Source: Niameybacter massiliensis
GTDB taxonomy: Bacteria; Bacillota; Clostridia; Lachnospirales; Cellulosilyticaceae
DNA length: 64,000 bases
Reading direction: 5' to 3'
Assembly: GCF_001282685.1 (NCBI RefSeq)
Contig: NZ_LN875035.1
Location: 2,156,001-2,220,000, forward strand
Shown here: positions 1-7,074 of the stretch, in pieces
How positions within the stretch are numbered: position 1 is the first letter of the stretch
How the letters are laid out: each line of letters begins with the position of its first letter
The notes under the pieces: generated by a model
What the model saw: the letters and a program-made list of their open reading frames with translations, nothing else
What the model was told of the DNA's origin: nothing
The model's database searches: none
Program-made: the position numbers and the translations under genes

Positions 1-48
1 TTCTTCTTCCTATACTAATTTCCTTGATTCTTTCTATTGGTTCTAGCC

Positions 49-82
49 TTTTTTGAGAAGAATATATGTTCTTCTCAAAGAA
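49..82. repeat. 14-bp inverted repeat with 6-nt loop
   Basis: TTGAGAAGAA (53-62) pairs exactly with TTCTTCTCAA (69-78), and the stem extends to 49/82 with one wobble pair. It is followed only by ttatttta, so it could be a weak rightward terminator or an operator. Function is not known. Confidence 0.5.
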
Positions 83-208
83 TTATTTTACTATCCACCA
101 TATTAAAATGATGCGTTTATAACATAATTAATGTATTTCATTACATTATCATCCATAATATTCCATGCATACTATATACTCCCTTTTAGAGTTTTGTTTT
201 AATAGATT

Positions 209-249
209 AAAGGTGCTAGATTACTATCTAGTGCCTTTTTATTTTTTTA
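209..249 (+). terminator. Rho-independent terminator (rightward)
   Basis: AGGTGCTAGAT (211-221) pairs with ATCTAGTGCCT (226-236), with two G-U pairs and a 4-nt loop, followed by a T-rich tail to 249. It must serve a gene ending left of the window or a transcript starting in the first 200 bases. Confidence 0.75.
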
Positions 250-343
250 TATCATTTATTTATCTTCCAAAAAATTATTTTATTGTGTTTGAATTGTCCT
301 CTCTTTTATGTTTAAATATATATATATAAGGGAGGTTAGAGTT

Positions 344-604
344 TTGTTTAAAAACATTAATAATTCCAATTTAATTTACTACTGTTTTTTAATTCTTATT
401 GTAATAGCAAATATCTATTTAACATTCTTCTTAGATCTTGATAGAGACCTCTGGTATTCAATTGGAGGATTTAGTATATCTGCTATATATGCACTACGTG
501 CTTACCAATTTCATAAGCAGAATAAAGCTATCGGAGAAAAAATCTTTTACATATTTTCTTGGTTGATAATTGCTACTATTGCATTAATAAAATTTCTCCT
601 ATAA
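344..604 (+). CDS. Small membrane protein, unknown function
   Basis: I do not recognise this protein of about 86 residues. The TTG at 344 is chosen as start because GGGAGG lies 8 nt upstream (330-335); an ATG at 308 in the same frame has no ribosome binding site. The protein is very hydrophobic, with about three predicted membrane segments (IYYCFLILIVIANIYLTFFL, a short central one, and a C-terminal IFSWLIIATIALIKFLL) and few charges. It is followed by a second membrane protein gene in the same direction. Position in the element suggests a phage-carried accessory function, but nothing in the sequence says which. Confidence 0.6.
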   Translation: MFKNINNSNLIYYCFLILIVIANIYLTFFLDLDRDLWYSIGGFSISAIYALRAYQFHKQNKAIGEKIFYIFSWLIIATIALIKFLL

Positions 605-703
605 AACTTATTTTCACTATACATTCAAAAAATTATTTGTTTAGTCGAATACTCTTTATGTGTATGTTAGGATTCAATTATCTATATACTAGGAGGAACT
701 ATC

Positions 704-1066
704 ATGCATTCTCGTATAAAGCAATTACTATTTAATATCATCCCGTATATTTTAGTACTCATTTTCTTTAGTTACATAAATTATATAAACTTAAAATTAA
801 TTAGCGAATTTTATTTACCTATATTTTTATTATCAGCTATAGCAATCTTTTTTAAAAAATATTATTTTGGTCACATTTTTCTTATTGCCTCCCAAATCGG
901 CTTAATTGCAGATTACCTAGTAAATTTATCAAACGCAGATACACCAAATATGTTTGGCGGATTCTTAAACGTATTTATCGTAGTTATAGGGGGGATTATA
1001 GGAGCTATTATTCAAGTTATAAGAACTATTATTGGAGTTATAATAACAAAAAAGCGTCAACTATAA
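704..1066 (+). CDS. Four-segment membrane protein, unknown function
   Basis: This 120-residue protein starts at an ATG preceded by a strong AGGAGG (about 691-696). It has about four hydrophobic stretches: residues 8-28, 33-50, 53-70 and 83-115. The last is glycine- and isoleucine-rich (VIGGIIGAIIQVIRTIIGVI), and the chain ends in a basic tail (KKRQL). The overall look is of a small integral membrane protein such as a holin-like or exclusion protein, but no family is recognised. It lies between two other tiny membrane protein genes on the same strand and is followed by a hairpin at 1088-1110. Confidence 0.65.
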   Translation: MHSRIKQLLFNIIPYILVLIFFSYINYINLKLISEFYLPIFLLSAIAIFFKKYYFGHIFLIASQIGLIADYLVNLSNADTPNMFGGFLNVFIVVIGGIIGAIIQVIRTIIGVIITKKRQL

Positions 1067-1085
1067 TTACACTCTTTTCCCTTAA

Positions 1086-1118
1086 GACCTCACTCATTTA
1101 AGTAGTGAGGCTTTATAT
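1086..1118 (+). terminator. Hairpin, probable weak terminator
   Basis: CCTCACT (1088-1094) pairs with AGTGAGG (1104-1110), followed by a short T-rich tail (ctttatatt). It sits 20 bases after the membrane protein gene ending at 1066. Confidence 0.55.
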
Positions 1119-1231
1119 TATCATTTACCCTCATCCAAACAAACTTAGATTTGACCTGCTCACTACTCTATTTTTCATTTATTAATTGCTCACTATATGA
1201 TTTAATTAATCTATAGAGAGGAGGAACTATA

Positions 1232-1366
1232 ATGTCATTTTCACTTATAATGCTACCTATTGTTTTATTAATTTACGGTACCATCGGTTATATAGTCTTT
1301 CTACTAATAAAATCCTTACGTAGATTAATAAAGGCTCTCGATATCTACATATCCAAAAATAGTTAG
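1232..1366 (+). CDS. 44-residue single-pass membrane peptide
   Basis: This very small reading frame is supported by a strong AGAGGAGG site (1217-1224) 7 nt before the ATG. The peptide has a hydrophobic N-terminal half (about residues 4-27) and a basic amphipathic C-terminal half (KSLRRLIKALDIYISKNS). That layout is seen in type I toxin peptides and in small phage membrane peptides, but it matches no family I can name. It is third in a row of rightward membrane protein genes and is followed by a strong hairpin at 1379-1417. No antisense antitoxin RNA was identified. Confidence 0.55.
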   Translation: MSFSLIMLPIVLLIYGTIGYIVFLLIKSLRRLIKALDIYISKNS

Positions 1367-1378
1367 ATGTGTGGTAAT

Positions 1379-1417
1379 AATTTGTTGGTACTGGCTTAAA
1401 GTCGATACCAGCAAATT
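1379..1417. terminator. Bidirectional terminator between convergent genes
   Basis: AATTTGTTGGTA (1379-1390) pairs with TACCAGCAAATT (1406-1417), a 12-bp stem with one G-U pair. It lies between the rightward peptide gene (stop at 1366) and the leftward nucleoid-associated protein gene (stop at 1423). Confidence 0.7.
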
Positions 1418-1422
1418 ATCTT

Positions 1423-2400
1423 CTACTTATTAATTAATGTCCCTATATTCTTAAGCCTTACTTCAACTGTCCCATCTGGATTATTAACTATCTCAAACTT
1501 ATCTGGATCATTGAGCATCTCTGTAGGTAATTTAACTTCAATCCCTGTATTAGTTTTAATTTTATGTGAGGTATATTTTTTACCTACTTTTTCAGCATTA
1601 GGTATTTCAATGACCCCTTCTGCAATGCCTTGTTCCTTAAATATAGATAAGCACTGCTCTTTAATGTGCTCATGTTCTCCAAAGGTTTCCTCTAATACAT
1701 CATTAACACAAATACTACTTGTATGATCTATGCTCTTGGCAATATTTGCTTTAGCAAAAGCTAGTCCCTCTAACTTATTATCAAAGTTTTCTTCAATTGC
1801 TCCTGTAATGACTTGCTCTACTAACTTAATTTTTTGCTTAGTAGATAGTGACGTTGTTGTCCCAAGTAAATTATGTAAGTAGTGTTCTTTATGCCCATCT
1901 AAAAGAAGAATTTCACACGTCTCTAAATTAATAATGGCAGCTTCTTGAATCTTACTTGAAGTCTCTGGGAAAATAGTCTTATGCTTGATAATTTGATTAA
2001 CAGGACGTTCCACATTTTGATCTATAACATGTGTATATGCTTCTTTATAGTTCAGTTTAAAGAATGCTAGATACGGTACCTGGTCACGTTTAAACTTTGT
2101 AACGATTAAATCACCATTAGGAATGTTTTCTAACGTTTGCATGTAAGCAAAGAATTGACGTGCTAATTCACAAGAAAAACTATAGAAGTCGGGTACATTG
2201 GCTCTAATTGTTTCTTCCCAAGATGAAGTTTCTTCAAAAATAGCATGTGAAACACTATGACTATTAAATAAATCTACTATGTACGTTGTGATATATGCCT
2301 CTACCTCATCATTTAGTGCTAAACACTCTTTTGAAAGTATAGGCTGACCATACCCCATATCTAGGGTATGCATAATGACTTTATCAAAAAGAATACTCAC
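1423..2400 (-). CDS. 37-kDa nucleoid-associated protein (NdpA/YejK family)
   Basis: The protein has about 325 residues, close to the usual 335 of this family. The GTG at 2400 is chosen because AGGAGG lies 7 nt upstream on the minus strand; the in-frame ATG at 2427 would put that site inside the gene. Family-like features are the N-terminal block with the HTLD segment, the central ...TKFKRDQVPYLAFFKLNYKEAY... block, and the C-terminal KTNTGIEVKLP region. In proteobacteria the family binds the nucleoid; in Firmicutes it often rides on phages and integrative elements. Here it probably coats or silences DNA or alters host chromatin, which is inference. It is the last leftward gene of the element in view. 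Confidence 0.75.
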   Translation of the reverse strand: MSILFDKVIMHTLDMGYGQPILSKECLALNDEVEAYITTYIVDLFNSHSVSHAIFEETSSWEETIRANVPDFYSFSCELARQFFAYMQTLENIPNGDLIVTKFKRDQVPYLAFFKLNYKEAYTHVIDQNVERPVNQIIKHKTIFPETSSKIQEAAIINLETCEILLLDGHKEHYLHNLLGTTTSLSTKQKIKLVEQVITGAIEENFDNKLEGLAFAKANIAKSIDHTSSICVNDVLEETFGEHEHIKEQCLSIFKEQGIAEGVIEIPNAEKVGKKYTSHKIKTNTGIEVKLPTEMLNDPDKFEIVNNPDGTVEVRLKNIGTLINK

Positions 2401-2535
2401 TCTAATTCCTCCTCTTAGTGCCAGCAATCAATGCTAGCACCACCAAAAATTATTTTTATTTAACTCTAAGAATACAAATATGTTTTCCCGATAATACTAG
2501 CTATAAATTACTTTAATTTAATGAGGTTTCATATT

Positions 2536-3024
2536 ATGTTTAAATTAAACTTAAGATATAAAGTTACTCTACTTACTTTGATATGTTCTATCCTTTTAGC
2601 AATTTCTGTATTTGGCGCAAGTACATTCTCCTATGCAGATAAATTAGAAACAGCTTACACATCCTTATCAAATATTCAAAGACAGTTTTTTGGACTAAGT
2701 GAAAATATTTATATCAATGCTGTTAATGGAAAATCTACTGATGAATTTAAAAAAGAACTGTCTGCATTTACTATACAGTTAGATTCGATAAAAAAAGATT
2801 TGAATGACATTTTATCAACTAAATTAACAGATAACGAAGCTATCCAGGTACAAACCTTATTAAATATAACTTCATATTTGTTATATAATGAAAATCAATT
2901 ACAAAACTTAACAGATTCAGTAACCCCTCGTGATCAGTATATTTATCTAATTAATTCTTCAGCTATTAATTCTTTAATATATCAATTGTTCTCGTATTAT
3001 GATTTTACACAAGTTATTTTTTAA
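2536..3024 (+). CDS. Small exported helical protein, unknown
   Basis: I do not recognise this protein. The ATG at 2536 is preferred because GAGG lies 9 nt upstream; an ATG at 2521 has no ribosome binding site. The first 33 residues form a signal peptide or membrane anchor (basic MFKLNLRYK, then TLLTLICSILLAISVFGAS, then a likely cut near SYA/DK). The remainder of about 130 residues looks all-helical, rich in Leu, Asn and Ser, with no Cys after the signal and no enzyme motif. Its layout and several positions (L..IQ.QFF.LS.N.Y) resemble the protein at 3304-3774, so the two may be diverged paralogues. Confidence 0.6.
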   Translation: MFKLNLRYKVTLLTLICSILLAISVFGASTFSYADKLETAYTSLSNIQRQFFGLSENIYINAVNGKSTDEFKKELSAFTIQLDSIKKDLNDILSTKLTDNEAIQVQTLLNITSYLLYNENQLQNLTDSVTPRDQYIYLINSSAINSLIYQLFSYYDFTQVIF

Positions 3025-3107
3025 AACTATAATCAAGTAAGAATATACTTATGTTTTTATTTGATTATTTCTTAGTTACTTCTTAAAGTAAGTATATTGC
3101 TATTAGG

Positions 3108-3156
3108 AGTAACTATTTTTCTATCTATATTTTTTTCTCAATAGTTACTTTTATTC
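3108..3156 (+). terminator. Probable rightward terminator
   Basis: AGTAACTATT (3108-3117) pairs exactly with AATAGTTACT (3140-3149) across a 22-nt U-rich loop and is followed by TTTTATT. It lies 84 bases after the exported protein gene ending at 3024. The large loop lowers confidence. Confidence 0.5.
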
Positions 3157-3303
3157 TATTAATCCTTAGCTAATCCCCAATATCTTCTTCATTCCTCCAA
3201 TAATTATTTCCATTATGTTTATACATTCAAAGTAAATAATATATGTATAATTGCTTGGCTCTTTTCATATCCTACTTTTAACTACTATGATAGGAGATAA
3301 TAA

Positions 3304-3774
3304 ATGAAATTTAATTCTAAAGTTTTAGTTGTATTTATCCTTATTTCATCAATGCTAATGACTAACTATTTATTAGCTTCTTCACCCAACCTAACAACTG
3401 CACAAACTGATGAAATACTCAATTATGTTCAAGCATTAACCGATTTACAAAATCAAATATATACCTTTTCTCAAAATTTTATTTGTTCATCTGAATTCAA
3501 TACTTCTACACTTGATAATTTCGAGGATACAGGAAATTCCATAGAAGTTGCATTATCTAAAGGATTAGTAAAATATAAAAATGATGCCTATCTCTATAGA
3601 GATCTATTGCTTTTAAAAAATGTCATAAACTATATGAGATGTGCTATTTGTGAGTTGAAAATTCTAGCTGATCATATATCTTCATCTGAAAAAGCAACTA
3701 CACTAGAAAGATTTTATTATTTTAGACTTCGCGCTAGACAAACTCTTAATTTATTTGACCCACTCTTATCATAA
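3304..3774 (+). CDS. Small exported helical protein, unknown (second copy)
   Basis: This 156-residue protein has a signal peptide (MKFNSKVLVVFILISSMLMTNYLLA, likely cut near LLA/SS) and a helical mature part of about 130 residues. AGGAGA precedes the ATG by 6 nt. The mature part begins TDEILNYVQALTDLQNQIY and has three cysteines (FICSS, MRCAIC), unlike the related protein at 2536. Function is unknown; a phage-encoded secreted or cell-surface factor is possible. The stop codon lies in the loop of a perfect 11-bp terminator stem. Confidence 0.65.
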   Translation: MKFNSKVLVVFILISSMLMTNYLLASSPNLTTAQTDEILNYVQALTDLQNQIYTFSQNFICSSEFNTSTLDNFEDTGNSIEVALSKGLVKYKNDAYLYRDLLLLKNVINYMRCAICELKILADHISSSEKATTLERFYYFRLRARQTLNLFDPLLS

Positions 3775-3796
3775 GATAAGAGTGGCTTATTCTTTT
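3760..3796 (+). terminator. Strong terminator overlapping the stop codon
   Basis: CCACTCTTATC (3760-3770) and GATAAGAGTGG (3775-3785) form a perfect 11-bp stem with loop ATAA that contains the stop codon of the gene before it. A T-rich tail follows. It separates the rightward gene from the convergent leftward cluster starting at 3800. Confidence 0.85.
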
Positions 3797-3799
3797 AAT

Positions 3800-4015
3800 C
3801 TAATACCATTCTTCATAATTAGGGCAACTGGTACATTCAGATTTATTCTTAGTACACTCTTCACAATCTAGTTCTTCACGTTCATGGATGTACCCAGTGT
3901 TACCGCAATTACGGCATGTAGCTTTATCTGCTATTTTTCTGAATCCTATTGTTACATCTTCTTCTAGATCTATCTCCTTAGAATTGCATTTAACACATTG
4001 TATAAATCTAACCAT
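3800..4015 (-). CDS. Small zinc-ribbon protein
   Basis: The 71-residue protein has four CxxC pairs: CVKC near residues 7-10, CRNC near 34-37, CEEC near 51-54 and CTSC near 63-66. This suggests one or two structural zinc sites. A GGTGAG-like site precedes the ATG. It is the last gene of a leftward string of small phage-type proteins and ends 15 bases from the convergent terminator. Such proteins are common in phage early regions, where they bind nucleic acid or protein partners; the specific role is unknown. Confidence 0.7.
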   Translation of the reverse strand: MVRFIQCVKCNSKEIDLEEDVTIGFRKIADKATCRNCGNTGYIHEREELDCEECTKNKSECTSCPNYEEWY

Positions 4016-4035
4016 CTTCTCACCTTCTAACTTAT

Positions 4036-4266
4036 CTAGATTCTTACTGGTATACCCTCAAGGTCATATCCTGATGCAATTACTTCTGCTGATTCATTAC
4101 GACTCTCTATCCAACATCTACCACTTTCATTTCTGAATCTTACATCAGTCCATTCACCATCAATATTAACTTCCACTTTATCCATATCACGTAAGCCTTG
4201 TAATACCCATAAGTCCATTTCCAGTATCCCGTATGTGTATAATTTCCCATTACGCCCTAGATACAT
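4036..4266 (-). CDS. DUF5348-like small phage protein
   Basis: This 76-residue protein has a strong AGGAGG site before its ATG. The pattern of a short N-terminal Gly/Tyr stretch, then a VxVxxxGEWxxVRF strand pair and a C-terminal WIES... strand, resembles DUF5348, a beta-rich family of unknown function found in Firmicutes phages and conjugative elements. The assignment is from memory of the pattern. It lies between a winged-helix gene and a zinc-ribbon gene and is probably cotranscribed with them. Confidence 0.6.
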   Translation of the reverse strand: MYLGRNGKLYTYGILEMDLWVLQGLRDMDKVEVNIDGEWTDVRFRNESGRCWIESRNESAEVIASGYDLEGIPVRI

Positions 4267-4289
4267 GCCATCCCTCCTATCCTTTTGTT

Positions 4290-4565
4290 TTACTCAATTT
4301 TCATTTGCCCCGGCATAATTGCCATGAGCTTTTTGATATCTGTAACAGGCTTATAAAATTTATTAGCCCCTTCTATATAATCTATTTCTATCAATCCATG
4401 ACTTTTAAGATTTCTAATATATCTATCTGTGTTATTCTTCATGCATCCAAGTTCTTTAACTAACTGTGAAGATGTACAAGGTTTTACTAGGAGCATGAGG
4501 ATAATTCTGTATTCTGTTGCCTTTAATTTGCATTTTGCTAAATAGTTATAATACTGCTTATCCAT
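4290..4565 (-). CDS. Winged helix-turn-helix DNA-binding protein
   Basis: The 91-residue protein fits a single winged-helix domain: helices around residues 1-25, a recognition region around residues 32-52 (SSQLVKELGCMKNNTDRYIRNLKSHG), and a wing (LIEIDYIEGANKFYKPV). AAGGAG lies 6 nt before the ATG. Just upstream are two tandem copies of a palindrome (4579-4618), so it may control its own transcription. MarR/ArsR-like architecture is visible, but the family is not certain. Confidence 0.7.
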   Translation of the reverse strand: MDKQYYNYLAKCKLKATEYRIILMLLVKPCTSSQLVKELGCMKNNTDRYIRNLKSHGLIEIDYIEGANKFYKPVTDIKKLMAIMPGQMKIE

Positions 4566-4578
4566 ACTTTCTCCTTAG

Positions 4579-4618
4579 TTAGTCTTTTTTGACTAATCAA
4601 TTAGTCTGTTTAGACTAA
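4579..4618. promoter_or_regulatory. Two tandem palindromes, candidate operator
   Basis: The palindrome TTAGTC-N6-GACTAA occurs at 4579-4596 and again at 4601-4618. The centres are 22 bp apart, about two helical turns. The four half-sites lie in the 62-bp gap between the NUMOD-like gene and the winged-helix gene, just before the latter's ribosome binding site. This spacing suits binding of two protein dimers on one DNA face. Each copy could also fold as an RNA hairpin. Confidence 0.6.
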
Positions 4619-4627
4619 TCTTGCTTA

Positions 4628-5002
4628 TCATCCCAACATGTATTTAAATCTCATTCCAAGACTTGGTACAAATCCATTCCTTGTCCTAATAGCTATACCT
4701 ATTGTCTTTTCTGTTACATAATGTTCTATAGCTGCTTGCTCTGCACTGTTGTATACTTTTACAACTTCACCTGCATCATTTAATTTTCCAACTTGGTATC
4801 TTTGAAGTGGTTTATTTACACCATCACCATATCTAAACCATAGTTTTTTATCTGGGAACTTTCCATCGTGCCCCATAAATGCTAGTCTCATTTTTGCCCT
4901 ATCTATTCCGTGCTCTTCTAATGCCTCTTTGACAGTTCTATATCTCTTAATCACTTCACCTGTCTCATAATCTAGTTGTTCAAACTCTCTGATTTTACCC
5001 AT
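4628..5002 (-). CDS. Protein with two NUMOD1/IENR1-like DNA-binding repeats
   Basis: This 124-residue protein is built of two similar units of about 50 residues. Unit 1 spans residues 10-60 (LDYETGEVIKRYRTVKEALE ... LWFRYGD) and unit 2 residues 74-122 (LNDAGEVVKVYNSAEQAAIE ... MRFKYML). The unit resembles the nuclease-associated modular DNA-binding repeats (NUMOD1, IENR1) at the ends of homing endonucleases, but no HNH or GIY-YIG nuclease domain is present. The start overlaps the previous stop by one base (TAATG), indicating translational coupling to the gene at 5002-5334. Confidence 0.6.
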   Translation of the reverse strand: MGKIREFEQLDYETGEVIKRYRTVKEALEEHGIDRAKMRLAFMGHDGKFPDKKLWFRYGDGVNKPLQRYQVGKLNDAGEVVKVYNSAEQAAIEHYVTEKTIGIAIRTRNGFVPSLGMRFKYMLG

Positions 5003-5334
5003 TAGCTGATACCTCCCAGCATCAATTGCCCACTTTCTTTTCTTGTAAGTTCATGTTTAAACTTAGGTTTTACTCGTTCTCTCTTTGCTACTTGCTGTAC
5101 ATCTGCACAATATTTAGCAGCATAAACATGCAATGCTACATCCTCAATGGAATCTTTTTTATTCCATAACTTGATGGTGTTCATAATCTTATTTAGAGCC
5201 TGTTCGTTCCCATGCTCTTTGATATGCCTTTTAACAATGCTTGTCCATTCTTCTTTGGTTAGCTTAGTGCCATCCATGAGGTAATAAAACCACGCTTTGT
5301 TTACTTCTTCTCTGCATCCCAATTTCATATTCAT
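5002..5334 (-). CDS. Hypothetical phage replication-region protein
   Basis: The 110-residue protein is basic and predicted helical, and I do not recognise it. A segment around residues 20-70 (DGTKLTKEEWTSIVKRHIKEH...IKLWNKKDS) looks like a small helical domain, followed by a basic tail (KRERVKPKFKHELTRKE). It overlaps the helicase-loader gene upstream by 4 bases and the NUMOD-like gene downstream by one base, so it is translated with the replication module. A role as accessory replication protein is inferred from context only. Confidence 0.6.
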   Translation of the reverse strand: MNMKLGCREEVNKAWFYYLMDGTKLTKEEWTSIVKRHIKEHGNEQALNKIMNTIKLWNKKDSIEDVALHVYAAKYCADVQQVAKRERVKPKFKHELTRKESGQLMLGGIS

Positions 5335-5993
5335 GCGCCTACACCTACGCTGCTAGTCTTATTGCTTATGCTCTTTGCAAATATATCTCTAAGGTTTGCT
5401 ATATGCTCTTTGTTGTTAGCAATCTTTTCATCATTTAATTCTGCCATCTGTCTACTTTTTTCAAGCTGTAGTATATTCTTAGCTTCTAGCTCTACCTTGT
5501 TTTGGTACAATGATATCTGCTCAAATAATGTATTTCCAAGAGTAGCTTCTGACCTTGTTCGTATATTCACAGATGCCATTGCCTTGTTAAACTGTCCTCG
5601 TATGACTTCTTTTTTCTCTGCCTCACATATGGATTGGAATCCTCCCATGTATGTGATAGCTTTTTGTACCTGTACTGGCAAACTGTTCATTGCTTCATCT
5701 GAACGCATGTACCCATAGAGCCTTATCGCTTTTTCTACTAGCCCCCAGCCTTCTTCATTATCAATTTGAACTGGCATGTCTAGTTCTGCATAAGCTTGTT
5801 TAATATTCTTTATGGTTACAAAGTCACATGTACCAATCACTTTTTTTACTGCAAGAACTGCTTTAGCATCATCCATGTAAGCTAACTCATTGAACCAAAC
5901 CTCTACAAGATCTTCGTCCTCGATGTTAAACTTAAAGTTCATAAAAGCTTTTTCAAGTATATTGATTAATCTCTCAAATGTTCCAACTGTCAT
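5331..5993 (-). CDS. Replicative helicase loader/inhibitor (G39P-like)
   Basis: The N-terminal 70 residues (MTVGTFERLINILEKAFMNF...VEVWFNELAYMDDAKAVLAVKKVI) match the pattern of the N-terminal domain of phage SPP1 G39P and related helicase loader/inhibitors: a short helical domain with a W.. L.. .D...A..A....I signature. The C-terminal half is helical with a charged coiled-coil-like region around residues 150-200. Such proteins bind the replicative helicase and hand it to the replisome organizer at the phage origin. It lies 8 bases after the organizer gene, the usual arrangement in Firmicutes phages. No Walker motif is present, so it is not a DnaC-type ATPase. Confidence 0.7.
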   Translation of the reverse strand: MTVGTFERLINILEKAFMNFKFNIEDEDLVEVWFNELAYMDDAKAVLAVKKVIGTCDFVTIKNIKQAYAELDMPVQIDNEEGWGLVEKAIRLYGYMRSDEAMNSLPVQVQKAITYMGGFQSICEAEKKEVIRGQFNKAMASVNIRTRSEATLGNTLFEQISLYQNKVELEAKNILQLEKSRQMAELNDEKIANNKEHIANLRDIFAKSISNKTSSVGVGA

Positions 5994-6001
5994 TGTTGCA
6001 C

Positions 6002-7033
6002 CTACTCTCCATACTTTTCTCGTAATTTGTCAAAAGCACTTTTGCTTTCAACTTGTCCAGTTTCTACAACAGTGCCATCATCTAGTTGAATGGATTGCAT
6101 TGCTGGTAACGCATAACCTTGTGGAAGTTCAAATATCCCTTTCCAGTTGTTTTGGATACTACGGTTTAGAATGGCTATCTTGGTAACTCTATCTGTACCT
6201 AACTTATCTAATTCTTTTAACATGAGCTCAGCTGCTCTTTGTGTCATCTTCCCATTCTTTAACCCGTTTCGCATATCGTTAAAAGCAATTAATGTTTCAA
6301 GAAGTTCTACATCTTGTCCTGCATATGTACCAAAAAGATTCAAAATGTATTCCTGCACCTGTGCAGGTTTATTTTTATTTGTTGTAGTCTTCTGTTGTAA
6401 TCTACTGTAGTAATCTACTGATATATGAGGAAACGGGAAATTCCCATCTGTGGAAATCGGGTTTTCTTGTTTCTGTAAATCAGAATTTCCTGTTTCCAGA
6501 GGTTGGTTTTTATCCTCTACACAGATTGTATTTTCCTGTTTGCTAGAAATCGGAATTTCCTGTTTCTTAGAAATAGCTTTTTCACGTTTCTTAGAAATGG
6601 GAATACTCTCTTTATTAGAAATCCACTCTTCTAATATTTTGTCTACAAAGTCATTATTTCTAAAATAATATGTAAGTCGCTTCTGACGATCATAGTAAGA
6701 TGCATATAATTTACCTTCAAATAAGTTGCCATCTTTTTGACTTACAAATTGGCTCTTGCTCTTATAGCACTTGCCAATCCTATTGAATGCACCTTTAAAT
6801 TCTTCCTTACCAAAGTTAAGTTCTTCTAACCAACTATCACCTTCACGGTATAAGTCATGTTCACAAGGCTCTGTAAATTTGAAGAACATTCCACCTTCTT
6901 GCTTTGCAAACCAATATTCCAGCTGCATCATTAAAATGCTAGCTGTTACAGAACCCGTAATTTCATTTAAGCCTGGGTAATAAGGGATTACATTCGATAC
7001 TTTTGCAAGTATGTAATTCTTCATTTTAGACAT
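6002..7033 (-). CDS. Phage replisome organizer (DnaD-like initiator)
   Basis: The protein of 343 residues has three parts. Residues 1-130 form a winged-helix-type DNA-binding domain (IPYYPGLNEITGSVTASILMMQ...). Residues about 135-200 are a hydrophilic linker made of degenerate octapeptides such as ISKKQEIP. Residues about 225-310 form a DnaD-like C-terminal domain (ending ILNRSIQNNWKGIFELP). Initiators of this kind bind the phage origin and recruit the helicase loader encoded next door. The linker is encoded by a tandem 24-bp DNA repeat (6429-6622) that may be the origin itself. GAGGGGG lies 8 nt before the ATG. Confidence 0.75.
   Translation of the reverse strand: MSKMKNYILAKVSNVIPYYPGLNEITGSVTASILMMQLEYWFAKQEGGMFFKFTEPCEHDLYREGDSWLEELNFGKEEFKGAFNRIGKCYKSKSQFVSQKDGNLFEGKLYASYYDRQKRLTYYFRNNDFVDKILEEWISNKESIPISKKREKAISKKQEIPISSKQENTICVEDKNQPLETGNSDLQKQENPISTDGNFPFPHISVDYYSRLQQKTTTNKNKPAQVQEYILNLFGTYAGQDVELLETLIAFNDMRNGLKNGKMTQRAAELMLKELDKLGTDRVTKIAILNRSIQNNWKGIFELPQGYALPAMQSIQLDDGTVVETGQVESKSAFDKLREKYGE
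6429..6622 (-). repeat. Degenerate 24-bp tandem repeats, candidate replication origin
   Basis: On the minus strand units such as ATTTCTAAGAAACAGG + AAATTCCG recur about eight times, with core elements AAACAGGAAA and ATTTCTAAGAAA. The clearest copies lie between 6530 and 6622; a second group spans 6429-6500, separated by a diverged stretch. Each unit encodes an octapeptide in the linker of the replisome organizer. Origins with iterons inside the initiator gene are known in lambda (O) and SPP1 (gene 38). Confidence 0.55.
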
Positions 7034-7074
7034 TGTATATACCCCCTCATATCAAAGCCTCCTTTTAATATTTA

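Larger units (their letters stand above)
1..343. other. AT-rich intergenic region at the left edge
   Basis: No convincing gene is seen here. The stretch holds an inverted repeat at 49-82 and a rightward terminator at 209-249, so some rightward gene of the element probably ends just left of the window. Homopolymer runs and stop codons fill the rest. Confidence 0.6.

Noticed and set aside
1-343. Left attachment site of the element
   Set aside because: No continuation of the MtaB frame and no repeat of the right junction is found here; the left end must lie outside.
7036-7051. Nine-codon leader frame with AGGAGG just before the replisome organizer gene
   Set aside because: It overlaps the start of the main gene, which has its own GAGGGGG site; too short to judge without expression data.
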